DNA of 64,000 bases from Metabacillus fastidiosus NBRC 101226. GTDB lineage: Bacteria; Bacillota; Bacilli; Bacillales; Bacillaceae. The position numbers and the translations under genes are program-made. The stretch is from assembly GCF_001591625.1 (NCBI RefSeq), contig NZ_BCVG01000001.1:1-64000 (forward strand), given 5' to 3'. Below are positions 18,201 through 27,646 of this stretch, one piece after another (the stretch's first letter is position 1; every line of letters starts with the position of its first letter). Below the pieces are notes generated by a model, which ran no database searches, was not told where the DNA came from, and saw only the letters and a program-made list of their open reading frames with translations.

Positions 18201-20256
18201 TCCAATTCCTTTTGAGATTCATGGGGTAGACATAAACAATTTAATAGATGGAAATGTACTTAGAGTTAATATACAGCCAGATCATTTAGAATTTTTAGAA
18301 TATGTGAACACACGTGTTATTGCAGTAACAGCAGAAATAGATGGGATAAAATCAACGGAAAGCGGCAGTTATTTAATTAACTTAGCTTATAATGGTTCTC
18401 CATTCTATGACAGAGACATAGACAGAAATTTACGTACTTTTCATACAATAAAAAGAGAACGAACTTATGAATATGAAGTTGCAACTAATAAACCTAAATT
18501 TTCAGATAATGGGTTGTCTTGGTCATATGATGTTAATCCTATTACACCTTTTTCAACTTGGGAAATTAGCTTACCAAAAACAAAGATTAATAAGGGGATG
18601 CAAATTGAACAGCAAACGGTCAATATTAAACTTACTTTTATATTAAAGGCAAGAATTAAAGATATTCCGGCTGTTTATTCTGACCACTTAAATTCTAGAA
18701 TGCTATTAACAACTAATTTAGGTGATACACCATCAGTTCAAGATCTTGTTTCAACAATGAATAAGCAAGGATCGGCTTTAAATGGTTGGGATGTCGTTTT
18801 TAATTTATCACTTGAGAAAATTAATGATGTTTTAGAGGATCAATATAATGAATTTAAATATAATGATAAAGAATTTGGTGGGAAAATTAGTGCTGTTACG
18901 AAAAGCGTCGTGATAAAAGGTCCACCAACGATTTATTCAATTAAGAAATTTGATATTCAATATGCATATCCTAGATTAACATTCTTACCAAATAATGATC
19001 AAACTGTCAATCTTGAAATGGAAATAACTTCCGGTACTTTGACACGTTGTATTCAGCAAGATGATCAATTACCAAATTGTGATGCACCAATTTCTATTGA
19101 AGGTGAAAAACTTAATGCTATTGTCCCTATTACAAAAATGAAAGGTATAGTGGAAAATGATGGTGACAATATATATAGTGTCATTTTAGACTTGGCGCAA
19201 GGTAGCTTTACAGCAGAAAATATTGAAATGAGTGATGAAGAACGTCTTGAATTTAATGAAGCAGTTAAAGCATACTTTACTTCACATTCAGTTCGTTACA
19301 TTATAAATTCATTAGACTTAACAAAGTTTTCAACTTTAGAAGATCTTCGTCCTAACCAATTTCTATTTAAAACACTAGTCACACCAAGCGGTAATAAAAT
19401 GTTGCAATTATTTATTCAAACAGCTAATCGAGCTGCTCTTGATTACAGTCAAACGTTCTTAAACAATGTTCCTGAACCTATTGCTCAAGGATATGAATGT
19501 AGTCTTATGACAAATAGTCAACTATTTTTTGATAAAATTATTCCACATAGCATGAACAAGGATGGTTGGCGAATACAAGGGAATGATCCAAAAGATCAAT
19601 CAATGGCTTGGGATGCACATTTTAATGAGGGTTTCGTAAATGGAGATGTCGATTTAAGTCGATTAAATAGAAGCGAGTCTCATTCTCCTGGAAATAATGC
19701 GACAGTCATTTTTAAAGAAATTAGTTATGTCATTAAAGGAGGCAAAAATGTTCCTTGGCCAATAAGTGGCATGACAATCTCTCCTTCAAGTGAAGGGAAA
19801 CTTAAACTATCCTTCTCTAAACAACAAAGTCAAACTTTTATAGAAAGAGTTCGTCGAAAAACGTGTACCTACTGGTGCACTGATTGGTCTTATAGTGAAT
19901 CTGAGAGTAGTACCGATTTTAAAATGAATATTTCTGCAACACTTCCGCTTTCTGTTGAAGGAAATGGAATAGACCAACAAGTAAAAATCAACGTTTCTAA
20001 TCAGTCAGTTACCGTCGATGGACGAACATCTGGTGGTGGTCCTTGTGGATCAGATGACTTACAAGCTCAAGTAAATAAAGTACTGCGGGAGCAAATACCA
20101 AATCAAATAGTGGAACAAATAAATGTTGATTTTGCGCCTGTCTCTGTCTTTGCATTACAAAATCTCCTTTTTCCTAATAACAATGTCATTAATTTGAGTG
20201 ATGTTTATGCTCCTGGCGATCTTCTGATATTAGGTAATTTTGAGAAAGATAAGTAA
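15274..20256 (+). CDS. Giant MACPF-like pore-forming protein
   Basis: 1660 residues, the largest gene here and opposite to its neighbours. FGTHFISKVSAG near residue 200 fits the MACPF/CDC signature (Y/F-G-T-H-F-x6-G), followed near 330 by PINYELTSMTLF, a typical end of MACPF domains. Residues about 620-800 form a long coiled-coil-like region and a more hydrophobic segment, reminiscent of alpha-helical pore-formers. The C-terminal half is beta-rich, with a Cys/Trp motif (CTYWCTDW) near 1530. No signal peptide. GTG at 15274 is chosen because AAGGAG sits 7 nt upstream; the ATG at 15268 abuts the SD. Possibly an anti-eukaryotic (for example insect) toxin; inferred. Confidence 0.65.
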   Translation: MKINSSIKLGTVTNLIYGYNPDWRIGDVQNDCLFRPSEMSLQEFDIELNSEESNWSYPDISLHDSSESLLSKLYPFRIVNPTDGTKAPVLPAGQLLISDHDRNLSLKKLSDSLGVDLSNPDYGYALVQINRQSGYAEHPSSEQGIRIHPNPSRIPENLGVNKNFRKAMVALRHCSDKAGQFNPNLINPKIAQSYLKFFNKFGTHFISKVSAGDIIFQVFAIPLNRFERIKKAYADGKNPLSGPEAISFRYFTTDINKGAFGYVKEYGKILSMSGHIKLEETMKTGDWNDDRWAKTNTIFAPFSEDSLIPIDRLNEEFNEIVPINYELTSMTLFAEHNRKQAWTRIFKAAITQKYKGEIKTEFISYNCCDVKSEFSKNQVAGFLSTISTPKINAYKPYIDLSQMKFIAKEEVKEFTLFSNVLHHSSDQFVQVPGTDVVIVSQLIDMENNESLLKLSFTDRAYDSFKLYCHTFRGALLITNEANTKHSTIVDGLVYTLSVAANGRYDINVETDIRITPSTDLLSRLKDSMVFSFAFTEGIISNINTSEKVRKFVQTALLWLGDLVPQNSENEELLTLRVQALDLAKLTSKNPSYTFVPLLPYSDYEKQVNAILDYVQAINDQIEANQEKIDLRKQNELIIDVAKTLNSNIVQSGELLMKIVDANAAQQKDLVSFYTSIINQKKDEYKSQQNKIDALEKSVNDQQSSVRTAIENYKQSVNDWETREWIKFGLDLATNLFDLGVTIYTPAKAISAVKDLAKSVQMIKKFLTILNATSKAYTSGKGNIDAIRNANLTLDGLDDFDIESNIAWDEMSQHFTMILATGPSDPTVNQYKAVLQEAFNIFVIRGKAWASAKSSARDLARDIYIQQKQQTLNEAQNKRLSNLKGYLKPKNISNLNRSEIDLIGLTGNLTFIQNQMMGILTKAFNLKDQALQYQFLQPPTSIESYDFLGFRSAITRQETNKIQAKTSLNRYQSMTTTPIPFEIHGVDINNLIDGNVLRVNIQPDHLEFLEYVNTRVIAVTAEIDGIKSTESGSYLINLAYNGSPFYDRDIDRNLRTFHTIKRERTYEYEVATNKPKFSDNGLSWSYDVNPITPFSTWEISLPKTKINKGMQIEQQTVNIKLTFILKARIKDIPAVYSDHLNSRMLLTTNLGDTPSVQDLVSTMNKQGSALNGWDVVFNLSLEKINDVLEDQYNEFKYNDKEFGGKISAVTKSVVIKGPPTIYSIKKFDIQYAYPRLTFLPNNDQTVNLEMEITSGTLTRCIQQDDQLPNCDAPISIEGEKLNAIVPITKMKGIVENDGDNIYSVILDLAQGSFTAENIEMSDEERLEFNEAVKAYFTSHSVRYIINSLDLTKFSTLEDLRPNQFLFKTLVTPSGNKMLQLFIQTANRAALDYSQTFLNNVPEPIAQGYECSLMTNSQLFFDKIIPHSMNKDGWRIQGNDPKDQSMAWDAHFNEGFVNGDVDLSRLNRSESHSPGNNATVIFKEISYVIKGGKNVPWPISGMTISPSSEGKLKLSFSKQQSQTFIERVRRKTCTYWCTDWSYSESESSTDFKMNISATLPLSVEGNGIDQQVKINVSNQSVTVDGRTSGGGPCGSDDLQAQVNKVLREQIPNQIVEQINVDFAPVSVFALQNLLFPNNNVINLSDVYAPGDLLILGNFEKDK

Positions 20257-20352
20257 TCAGTTAACATTTCTTTGACTTTATCTCGTTGCTGCATTTGTAA
20301 TAGAATGAATATTACTTAAAACAAAGATAGAAAAAATCCAGATATATCAGGG

Positions 20353-20383
20353 AAGAAGGTGATAACTAAAAGTTATCACCTTC
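20353..20383. terminator. Convergent terminator
   Basis: Perfect GAAGGTGATAACT/AGTTATCACCTTC stem between the convergent giant gene and dnaX; serves both. Confidence 0.75.
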
Positions 20384-20395
20384 TATATTCAAATC

Positions 20396-22519
20396 CTAAT
20401 TTTTAACAAAATTATTTTTAATTTCAAGCCATTCTTTTTCATCGAGAACGACTAATTCAAGAGATCGTCCAAATACTTCTGCTAAAACACCTTGAACGAT
20501 ACTTCGATTAGACACTTTTTCTAACATTTTCACCTGCGGTTTAGCTTTCATTGCTACTACGATTTTCGAATTACTAACAGCTATGACTGCTGCTTCTCTA
20601 AATAAAGATAATACTGACATTCTCTCTTGTTTAAGAATACTGTGAACTTGTTCCTCTTTCTCTAGATATTCCATACGATATTCCTTTTTAGCCTCAGCAA
20701 GTATATCCATTACTTTCTGATTCTTCTCTGAAACTGGCTGTTTAGGAGATACTGATACTGGTTGCTCTTGGCTTACAAATGAAGAAGGATCTTCTTCTGT
20801 TAATGGCGGTGCTAAGTCATCGGAAGCTGGGAAACCATTATCGTCAACCACTTCAATATAAGCTGCCCCTTTTTTTATATCATCTTCTAATTGATCAAGA
20901 AATGTTAAAGCTTCATTTTCTAAAGGAGATTGAATTTCTTGATTTTCAAGGATAGATTCATTTTCATTCGCGGAATCAGATGGTCTGTCCTGAATTTCTT
21001 GTAATGTAGTAATCTCTTGTTTAGATTGTTGATTTTCCTCATTATCTACTTGATTTTTATTAAATGACATATCTATAAGCTCTTGCTTCATATCTTTTGG
21101 TTTTTCACGTGGGAACATATCAGCTGCCGCAATAACATTTTCTCCAGCCATTTGACGGATAAATGCTTCTTGAGGATCATCTATAATCTTTGGTTTATTT
21201 ACATTTTCATTAGATTGATTAGAACTTTCAACTATTGAAGAAATTTCATCAAGTCCAATAGAAACCTCTGCTACCTTCTCTCCAATTTTAGAATCAATCA
21301 AATTAGTTTCTCGATGGCTTGGCTCTTCCTTAAGGATTTCTTCCTTACTAGAAGTTGCTGCCTGTTGATCTGAGACTACAAATTGGCCATTTGTAACGAT
21401 TCTTTTTAGTTTTTCAACTTCTGCTTTAAGAATTAAAATTTCATCAACTGGATTATCAGCTGTAGTTTTAATTAAAGCAACTTCTAGAATAACTTTATCT
21501 TGGCCGCTATATTTAATTTGATTTTGACACTTAGAAAGAATATCAATAATAGAGTAAATTCTCTCTGTACTTATTTGACTTGCTATTGTTTTAAAAGAAG
21601 CATCAGTAATCACTTTTGTAAGATTTGCTCCCTCTCCAACTCGATTATATACAAGAAGATCACGATAATAGGAAAGCAAGTCATCCAAAAGAAATTTTGG
21701 TTCTTTACCGACTTCTATCATTTGATCTAACAAATCGAGCACAAGAGACGTATCTTTATTATCAATTGCTTGAACAACAGCTCCAATTTTAGCTAAATCA
21801 ACAGTGCCGGTTAATTCAATCACGTCATTTAAGTTTATTTTCCCATTAGAATGAGCTAACACTTGATCTAACAGACTAAGTGCATCCCTCATTCCTCCGT
21901 CTGCAACCCGGGCAATAACATTGAGAGCAGCTGGTTCATACTCTACATTCTCTTGCTCAAGAATATATTTCATTCTTTCTACAAGAGTAGTATCTGTTAT
22001 CCGTTTAAAATCAAAACGTTGTAACCGTGATAATATAGTAAGTGGAATCTTATGCGGTTCCGTTGTAGCTAGGATAAAAATAGCATGCTTTGGTGGCTCT
22101 TCAAGTGTTTTAAGAAGGGCATTAAATGCTCCAGTAGTTAACATATGCACTTCGTCTATAATATAAACTTTATAGTCACTAAATGCCGGCGTATATCCGA
22201 TTTTATCTCTTAGTTCTCTTATTTCTTCCACACCATTATTTGATGCTGCGTCAATTTCAATAATATCCGGGTTACCATCTGAACAAATATCGCATGTACC
22301 ACAAGGTTCTCCATTAACAATACTTTTGCAATTAATTGCTTTTGCAAAAATTTTAGCTGTACTTGTTTTTCCTGTACCCCGAGGACCAGAAAATAAATAA
22401 GCATGAGAAATAGAGTCCTGATTAATAGCATTTAATAATGTTTTCTTTATATGATCTTGTCCTAATAAATGATCAAATCCACTTGGTCTGTATTTTCGAT
22501 AAAGGGCTAAATGTGCCAT
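20396..22519 (-). CDS. dnaX: DNA polymerase III tau/gamma subunit
   Basis: 707 residues. N-terminal clamp-loader ATPase with Walker A GPRGTGKT (45-52), zinc module (GEPCGTCDIC), SNNGVEEIRELRDKIGY, DEVHML and TLEEPP, all typical of DnaX. A long acidic, low-complexity linker (about 370-600) leads to a tau-like C-terminal domain of ~110 residues. Loads sliding clamps and binds polymerase. Starts 13 nt after the E1-like gene, whose stop lies in the AACTTTTTAAGGAG SD context, so co-expressed with the ubiquitin-like genes. Divergence and plasmid context indicate a plasmid copy, not the chromosomal gene. Confidence 0.95.
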   Translation of the reverse strand: MAHLALYRKYRPSGFDHLLGQDHIKKTLLNAINQDSISHAYLFSGPRGTGKTSTAKIFAKAINCKSIVNGEPCGTCDICSDGNPDIIEIDAASNNGVEEIRELRDKIGYTPAFSDYKVYIIDEVHMLTTGAFNALLKTLEEPPKHAIFILATTEPHKIPLTILSRLQRFDFKRITDTTLVERMKYILEQENVEYEPAALNVIARVADGGMRDALSLLDQVLAHSNGKINLNDVIELTGTVDLAKIGAVVQAIDNKDTSLVLDLLDQMIEVGKEPKFLLDDLLSYYRDLLVYNRVGEGANLTKVITDASFKTIASQISTERIYSIIDILSKCQNQIKYSGQDKVILEVALIKTTADNPVDEILILKAEVEKLKRIVTNGQFVVSDQQAATSSKEEILKEEPSHRETNLIDSKIGEKVAEVSIGLDEISSIVESSNQSNENVNKPKIIDDPQEAFIRQMAGENVIAAADMFPREKPKDMKQELIDMSFNKNQVDNEENQQSKQEITTLQEIQDRPSDSANENESILENQEIQSPLENEALTFLDQLEDDIKKGAAYIEVVDDNGFPASDDLAPPLTEEDPSSFVSQEQPVSVSPKQPVSEKNQKVMDILAEAKKEYRMEYLEKEEQVHSILKQERMSVLSLFREAAVIAVSNSKIVVAMKAKPQVKMLEKVSNRSIVQGVLAEVFGRSLELVVLDEKEWLEIKNNFVKN

Positions 22520-22532
22520 CTTTCATCTCTCC

Positions 22533-23426
22533 TTAAAAAGTTTTTCTATATGCGTTATATTCCTTTTGAATATTTTTAGGAACATATATTGGATTAGCTC
22601 CACATAACTGAGCATTAAAGGTAACGCTATGTGTCACTATTTCTTTAGTATGAAATAAACTATTCATCATGTTATTAGCGATCTGTGCAGCAAACTTATT
22701 GGTTGCACATCTCTGAGGATTATTGATGATTGCTTCACCACAAGATTGATTTGGAAAAGCAGTATGTTCATCAGTTAATATGTCATCATAGATCCTGCCA
22801 ACTGGTTGTAGCCAGACTTGACCTTTCTTCTTAAAACCAATCACTACCTGTCCAGAGAAACCTGAGCGGGCCGCAATTGCCTTTTCTTCTTCTGAAAAGT
22901 CTTTTTCTTCTTTATCAGGAACCATATAGACACCTTCTACCGCTGCATCTATATAAATAAGATCCTCCAGGTAGTCACTATGAAAAAATTCATCCATTAA
23001 TTGACGTGTTGCATTGTTATCTACCATAGAAATTAAAATAGGTACAACATTCTTCCCACTTTTAGCGGCAGCAAACAATGTTTGTAAGGTCTCAATATCA
23101 GTTACATACTTAGGTACTGACTGGACTTCAAGTTTGTAATGCTCTGCATATCGTTCTCTAAGAGCATCTACTTTAAATTCATCTAAATCATCTTCATCAA
23201 ACAATTGATTATTAAAATTCTTCTCCTCCACTTTATCTTCATCAACTAAATAAAAGTCTAAATAAAATGGCGAAGAGTCACTAAAAGATAATCTCTTTTG
23301 TGAAAAATAAGTTGAAATATCTTGACACAGAGAACGAAAAAAATGACTTCCGTTTGCTCCAACTCCAATTTGAACAATATAATAGTATGGTTTCATAGTA
23401 TCTTTATCCATTATTTTCAATCCCAT
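22533..23426 (-). CDS. E1/ThiF-like protein (PRTRC ThiF type)
   Basis: 297 residues with an E1-superfamily Rossmann fold: GVGANGS (21-27) for ATP, then VDEDKVEEKNFNNQLF and FKVDAL, the usual D-x-D-x-V-E-x-x-N...K pattern. Conserved Cys in SCGEAI and QRCATNK could hold the thioester. E1-like enzymes adenylate the C-terminus of a ubiquitin-like protein. Next to the JAB peptidase and the small ubiquitin-like candidate, matching the PRTRC gene neighbourhood. ATG with AAGGAGTG SD, preceded by a perfect terminator hairpin. Confidence 0.75.
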   Translation of the reverse strand: MGLKIMDKDTMKPYYYIVQIGVGANGSHFFRSLCQDISTYFSQKRLSFSDSSPFYLDFYLVDEDKVEEKNFNNQLFDEDDLDEFKVDALRERYAEHYKLEVQSVPKYVTDIETLQTLFAAAKSGKNVVPILISMVDNNATRQLMDEFFHSDYLEDLIYIDAAVEGVYMVPDKEEKDFSEEEKAIAARSGFSGQVVIGFKKKGQVWLQPVGRIYDDILTDEHTAFPNQSCGEAIINNPQRCATNKFAAQIANNMMNSLFHTKEIVTHSVTFNAQLCGANPIYVPKNIQKEYNAYRKTF

Positions 23427-23440
23427 AGTTTAACACTCCT

Positions 23441-23470
23441 TAAAAAAAGAAGAGGAGATATCCTCTTCTT
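23441..23470 (-). terminator. Internal terminator between JAB and E1 genes
   Basis: AAGAAGAGGA/TCCTCTTCTT perfect 10-bp stem followed by T7 and directly by the E1 SD. It must be read through for operon expression, so it may attenuate. Confidence 0.6.
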
Positions 23471-23477
23471 CTCCTTC

Positions 23478-23632
23478 CTAATAATTCACATTGTTTTCCC
23501 ACTCTGTAGGATAATGTGTTTCTTTAATTTTTATATTTTCAAAGATATCTTCAGCATTAATGATTAAAGAAGTATCATTAGCTTTTACTCGGAATACAAA
23601 TTGAGGCTCATTAGTATGAAGCATTCCAAAAA
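23478..23632 (-). CDS. JAB peptidase, exon 2
   Basis: Second exon of the JAMM/JAB gene. After intron removal the codon G|TT is rebuilt as Val and the protein continues FGMLHTNEPQFVFRV and onward for ~50 residues to ENNVNY. A phase-correct open frame extends upstream into the intron, but by chance. Total spliced product 218 residues. Confidence 0.7.
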
Positions 23633-26451
23633 ATAGTGATAGGTAAGTCTTCGGATAAATACCCTCCGCTAACAATCATTAAGTGTCGCTAATAGCAATA
23701 CACCTACTTAATTGACCTTTTCCCCCACTCAAAACCGTACGTGCGAGTTTCCCGGCATACGGCTTGCCATCAACCAATGTTTGACCACATAACGTTTAAT
23801 TAGTGTAAATTCATCAAGACAAAAGTTAGAAGATTTTTAATTACGCTACAATAATAGATAGATTCTCAGCCTTTTCCCTCAAAACATTAACCTTTTTAAG
23901 TTGTTTATTATCCAAATTCAGCTTCTTCAAATAAGAAGAGATCGTTGCTTCTCTTGTTGAATGAATTAACTTATGGACATCCGACTTAATAAAGATTAAA
24001 TTCCGATAGGAATCGTCTCCACCAATAGAAGAAGGGATAATATGGTGTACTTCCATATCTCCAATCTCAAGCGGTAAATTAGTCACTGCACACTTACCAA
24101 GTTGCCCAGCATATAAAGATATTCTATTATCGTTATATTCTAAGTTTTTATTAGGAAGTGGGTTTTTCATTAGGTAGCTCAATATGTATTTATTGATACC
24201 TAATCCTTTGTGAATAATTTCTCTACCACTTTGGGTGTATTTATTTATTCTAGCGTCTTTAGCTAATGGGTGTTTATGCTTACAGTAACCGATAGGTGCA
24301 ATAATTCTTCCACCCACAGCGGTCCTCAACTGCTCACTGTCACCGTACTGCTTCATTAGAAAATTCTTCTTACTTAGATCAAGACATTTTTTAGGTTTCA
24401 ACCTATTCGCTAGGGTTCGTTTGATGCTAAAAGCCACCTGTCCCATATCAATACTAATATGTGTTGCCTTATTGTAATAGTTATGAAAACCAATAACTTT
24501 TGCGTTGTAATTTCCAAAGTCTTTATTAGGCAAAGTACTTCTCTGCATGACTTTGATCTGCTCTTTGAGCATTCTAATTATATTTGCCTTTGCTTTTTTG
24601 GAAATATTACTTTTAATCACAAACTTACCTTTTTTAAGGTTGAGCTTTATTCTAAACCCTAAGAAATCAGTAGATTTCTTCCTCATGTTAGTAATCTTGG
24701 ATTTGTGTGGGTTGACATCGAGTTTTAATCGTTCTTTTAGCCAATCTTTAACAGCTAGATCCATTTTGTAGGCAGTTTCGTAATCCTTACAGAGAATTTT
24801 AAAATCATCTGCATAACGGATTATATTGATCTCTTTAAGAGAGGTTGACTTCCGTAATTTACGAAATTCACTACTCCTAATTTTAGTGCCCTTCTTGTTA
24901 TATTGGCATTTTACTTCTTTGAGATCAGGAAACTTTTGCCATTGGCTATCAATCCATTGGTCTAGCTCATTGAGAACGATGTTACTCAACAGTGGAGACA
25001 GGATTCCGCCTTGTGGTGTGCCTTTACTTGGATATTCTTTAGAGCCATTCTTATGAACAATCTTAGCTTTAAGCATCTTTGAAATAATACTAATAAGTTG
25101 TTTATCTCTAATGCCTATAGACCAAATTTGTTTCAATAGCTTAGCATGATTGACATTATCAAAGAAGCCCTTGATATCAATATCCACACAATAATGAAAA
25201 CCATAGACTTGTGCTTTTCTATATAGGCTTGCTATAGCATGTTCTGTACTTCTATTTGGTCTAAATCCATAACTATTGTCACTAAATTTAGCTTCACAAA
25301 TAGGTTCAAGAACTTGAAAGATGCATTGTTGTATAATTCTGTCTTTTATACACGGAATTCCTAATGGTCTGGTCTTATTGCTACCAGGATGTTTCGGAAT
25401 ATCAACCCTTTTAACTGCTTTGGGAGTGTAATTACTAAAAGATTTCTGAATCATACTTACGAATTCATCAATATTCATATTTTTAAATTCCGCTATAGTT
25501 TTGCCATCAACACCAGCCGTTGTGCTTCCTTTATTCTTCTTTATGTTTCTAAAAGCTAGAAGAATATTTTCCCGTGATGTAATAACTTCCATGAGGTTAT
25601 TGAGTTTAGATCCATTTGCTGAGATCCTATAAAATTCATCAAAAATGCCTTGCATGTCGTAATATTCAGCATTTCTGAGTTTCTGAACCTTCTTGGTATG
25701 GTCTTGACTATAAATAGGTCATCTTCTCCTCAAATTGAGATTGTGGAGACAAATTCTCTTAGTCATACCCGAACCCTATTTAACTAATTAAGTTTATAGT
25801 CGAATTAAACATAAGGCTGACTAGTGGCTGTTGCTCCATCTCCATTACAGAAACTTCAACGCTCGTGCCACCTCTCTCACAGTAATAAATTCAAGTTATA
25901 CATTTAATGTTTTCCTTGAAGCCTCCCTATCAGCTATAACCCGCTTTAACATTGGAGTTTACTGCTTTCCGCGTTCCTTCATTCTTATCCCATCTTTTAC
26001 ATCTTTTAGGTTTTCCCTTTGCGCCTGTAGTAACAAAGTTGCCTGTAACAACTTAGGGTCTTTCATAACGGAGAGTCTTACTAAACCCCTACCACCACAC
26101 TTCATGTGTGAAATTGCATTTCTACAATTCGATCTTCTAGACACTTACATTCGGAAATTCGTCAGGCTAAACTGCCATTCTAACCATGAGATGTTTTTAA
26201 GGACTACCGGTCTATAGGGTGTATCATTCACCTCTGAACAACTTTCGTATGAGAATTAATAATTCTCATTTACGACACCTCTCAACCGACTTCACCGAGC
26301 TTTTAACCATTGGCATGATTATTGTCAATCGCTAATCGGAGTATCATAGAAAGCCCTTCGTGACGTTACTCACTCATTTGACTTTTCAGAATAAAAGTTA
26401 CTACTTATTAACTAAGCAGCTAGACACTTTTAATGTCTAAACACGTCGCAC
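23633..26451 (-). mobile_element. Group II intron A (in the JAB gene)
   Basis: 2819 nt. Starts GTGCGACG at 26451 and contains a maturase ORF. Domain V-like sequence is near 23730-23765 (minus strand AGCCGTATGCCGGG...CGCACGTACGG). The tail ends CTTACCTATC-ACTAT, as in the two other introns here. Inserted in the sense orientation. The domain VI region carries about 50 extra nucleotides relative to the others. Boundaries are set by frame restoration and by alignment of the three intron ends. Confidence 0.8.
23841..25655 (-). CDS. ltrA: Group II intron reverse transcriptase/maturase A
   Basis: 604 residues: RT fingers and palm with YADDF, maturase domain X, and a C-terminal HNH-type endonuclease (CAVTNLP, VHHIIP, HKLIHS). 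Promotes splicing and retrohoming. The ATG has no good SD; a frame continuing upstream (KVQKLRNAEYYD) aligns with the N-termini of the two other maturases but lacks a start codon, so a small frameshift may have shortened this copy. Confidence 0.9.
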   Translation of the reverse strand: MQGIFDEFYRISANGSKLNNLMEVITSRENILLAFRNIKKNKGSTTAGVDGKTIAEFKNMNIDEFVSMIQKSFSNYTPKAVKRVDIPKHPGSNKTRPLGIPCIKDRIIQQCIFQVLEPICEAKFSDNSYGFRPNRSTEHAIASLYRKAQVYGFHYCVDIDIKGFFDNVNHAKLLKQIWSIGIRDKQLISIISKMLKAKIVHKNGSKEYPSKGTPQGGILSPLLSNIVLNELDQWIDSQWQKFPDLKEVKCQYNKKGTKIRSSEFRKLRKSTSLKEINIIRYADDFKILCKDYETAYKMDLAVKDWLKERLKLDVNPHKSKITNMRKKSTDFLGFRIKLNLKKGKFVIKSNISKKAKANIIRMLKEQIKVMQRSTLPNKDFGNYNAKVIGFHNYYNKATHISIDMGQVAFSIKRTLANRLKPKKCLDLSKKNFLMKQYGDSEQLRTAVGGRIIAPIGYCKHKHPLAKDARINKYTQSGREIIHKGLGINKYILSYLMKNPLPNKNLEYNDNRISLYAGQLGKCAVTNLPLEIGDMEVHHIIPSSIGGDDSYRNLIFIKSDVHKLIHSTREATISSYLKKLNLDNKQLKKVNVLREKAENLSIIVA

Positions 26452-26953
26452 CTCCATAGATCATATATGCTTTTTCGTCTGTATCATCTACCGATGAAAA
26501 GTAAGCACTCATTGAATTATGAGAATGAACTTGAGCAACTTGAATATACCGTAGACTGTTTCTTCCTAAGTATTTCGGATTAAGTTCTGCTTCTACCCGT
26601 ACTTTACTTACTTTTTGAATAGGACATTCTAAAATATATTCCTTTTCCTTGGTATCGTAAAAGAGTTGAAGCATTACTTCTACATCTGATCGCTCACAAA
26701 AATATGTAAAGAAAGAATACATTTGTTGAAAGATCTGACCTGGTATTTTAGGTAAGTTAAATTGAAATTTTTCAGTAATGTCATCTAATTTAGGAATATG
26801 ATTCGTTCGTGCAACCATTGATCCAATCTTAGATTCTCTTACCTCATAAATTCGTCCATCTGAGGATGCAATATAGGATATTCCCTTTGCTATCCCCGTT
26901 CTGTTCTTTTTTAGAAAATCAGCTATATTCCAAAAGTAAGAAATCATGGACAT
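26452..26953 (-). CDS. JAMM/JAB peptidase, exon 1 (PRTRC-A type)
   Basis: Codes 167 residues plus one base. The JAMM zinc-protease signature is complete: HSH at 143-145, seven residues, then S153 and D156 (HxHx7SxxD), with upstream glutamates (EAEL). JAB proteases process or remove ubiquitin-like proteins. Intron A interrupts just after this motif. Start ATG overlaps the stop of the ubiquitin-like gene (TAATG), so the two are coupled. Corresponds to protein A of PRTRC systems, by context. Confidence 0.75.
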
Positions 26954-27315
26954 TAAAATGCCCCCTTACTTGCGCCAGATGCTTCTGGAAATAGACGTTT
27001 GTTATCTTCTTCTACATCCCAATATGTTCGTGAGGCTGTAAATTGGAAATAGACTTTTTCCATTTCAGCTCGTAAGGTCTCTAAAGATATACCTTCAGCT
27101 GGAATATCTTCCTCTTCTACAAAATCTCTAACCTCAAATGTTTCTGTAGCAAAATGGATAGTCCATTCTCCAGTAACTTTTGTTTCTTCTTGTGGTTTTG
27201 GCTGAGTTTTAGGTTTATTAGTAGATGAAGTAGAAGCTTTCTTAGTTACTTCCTTTTCTTCTTTTTTTAGATCATCTTCTACACCCATATCAAAAATAGA
27301 TAATTCTTTTGTCAT
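26953..27315 (-). CDS. Ubiquitin-like candidate (PRTRC-C type)
   Basis: 120 residues. An N-terminal charged, Lys/Pro-rich tail (1-50) precedes a compact ~70-residue domain: WTIHFATETFEV, DIPAEGISLETLRAEMEKVYFQFT, RTYWDV, then FPEASGASKGAF. This resembles the PRTRC-C pattern (strand, helix ending in Y, strands, final G-x-x-K-G). The start is set at 27315 because of the AAGGAGTG SD; an upstream extension is leader RNA. ELSIF at 4-8 is a weak clamp-binding-like peptide. Likely the modifier handled by the adjacent E1 and JAB proteins. Confidence 0.55.
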   Translation of the reverse strand: MTKELSIFDMGVEDDLKKEEKEVTKKASTSSTNKPKTQPKPQEETKVTGEWTIHFATETFEVRDFVEEEDIPAEGISLETLRAEMEKVYFQFTASRTYWDVEEDNKRLFPEASGASKGAF

Positions 27316-27480
27316 AATAAAACACTCCTTAAAAAGTTTGATTTTGAGAGACACAAAAAAAAATACACCTCTCTCAAAAAGATTGATAACTGTTAAGTAC
27401 ACAGATAGATAATCAATCACTTTGAGAAAAGTGCATTTAAAATAAAGTAATAAAAGCTCTCCCTGCATAGGGTGAGAAGA
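27316..27480 (-). promoter_or_regulatory. Attenuator leader 3 (ubiquitin-like operon)
   Basis: Hairpin 27457-27476, minus strand CTCACCCT, loop ATGC, AGGGAGAG, with the A.A mismatch. Terminator 27355-27437 with TCTCAAAGTGATTGAT facing ATCAATCTTTTTGAGA and a T10 run. Then AACTTTTTAAGGAG. Confidence 0.7.
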
Positions 27481-27646
27481 AATTAATCAAGTAAATATAA
27501 TCTTATTATATAATATAATGATTTAAATTACATCGTATAAATGCAAAAATATTCTATTCTTTAAATAGATGCTCTGTTAAATGGTTTTAAAAATGGTGAT
27601 AAATACCAATAAAGACACTATAATAAAGGAGAAAGAAGGTGCTGCC

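Noticed and set aside
23478-23675. Independent 65-codon gene
   Set aside because: Its first residues are intron sequence; it is exon 2 of the JAB gene.
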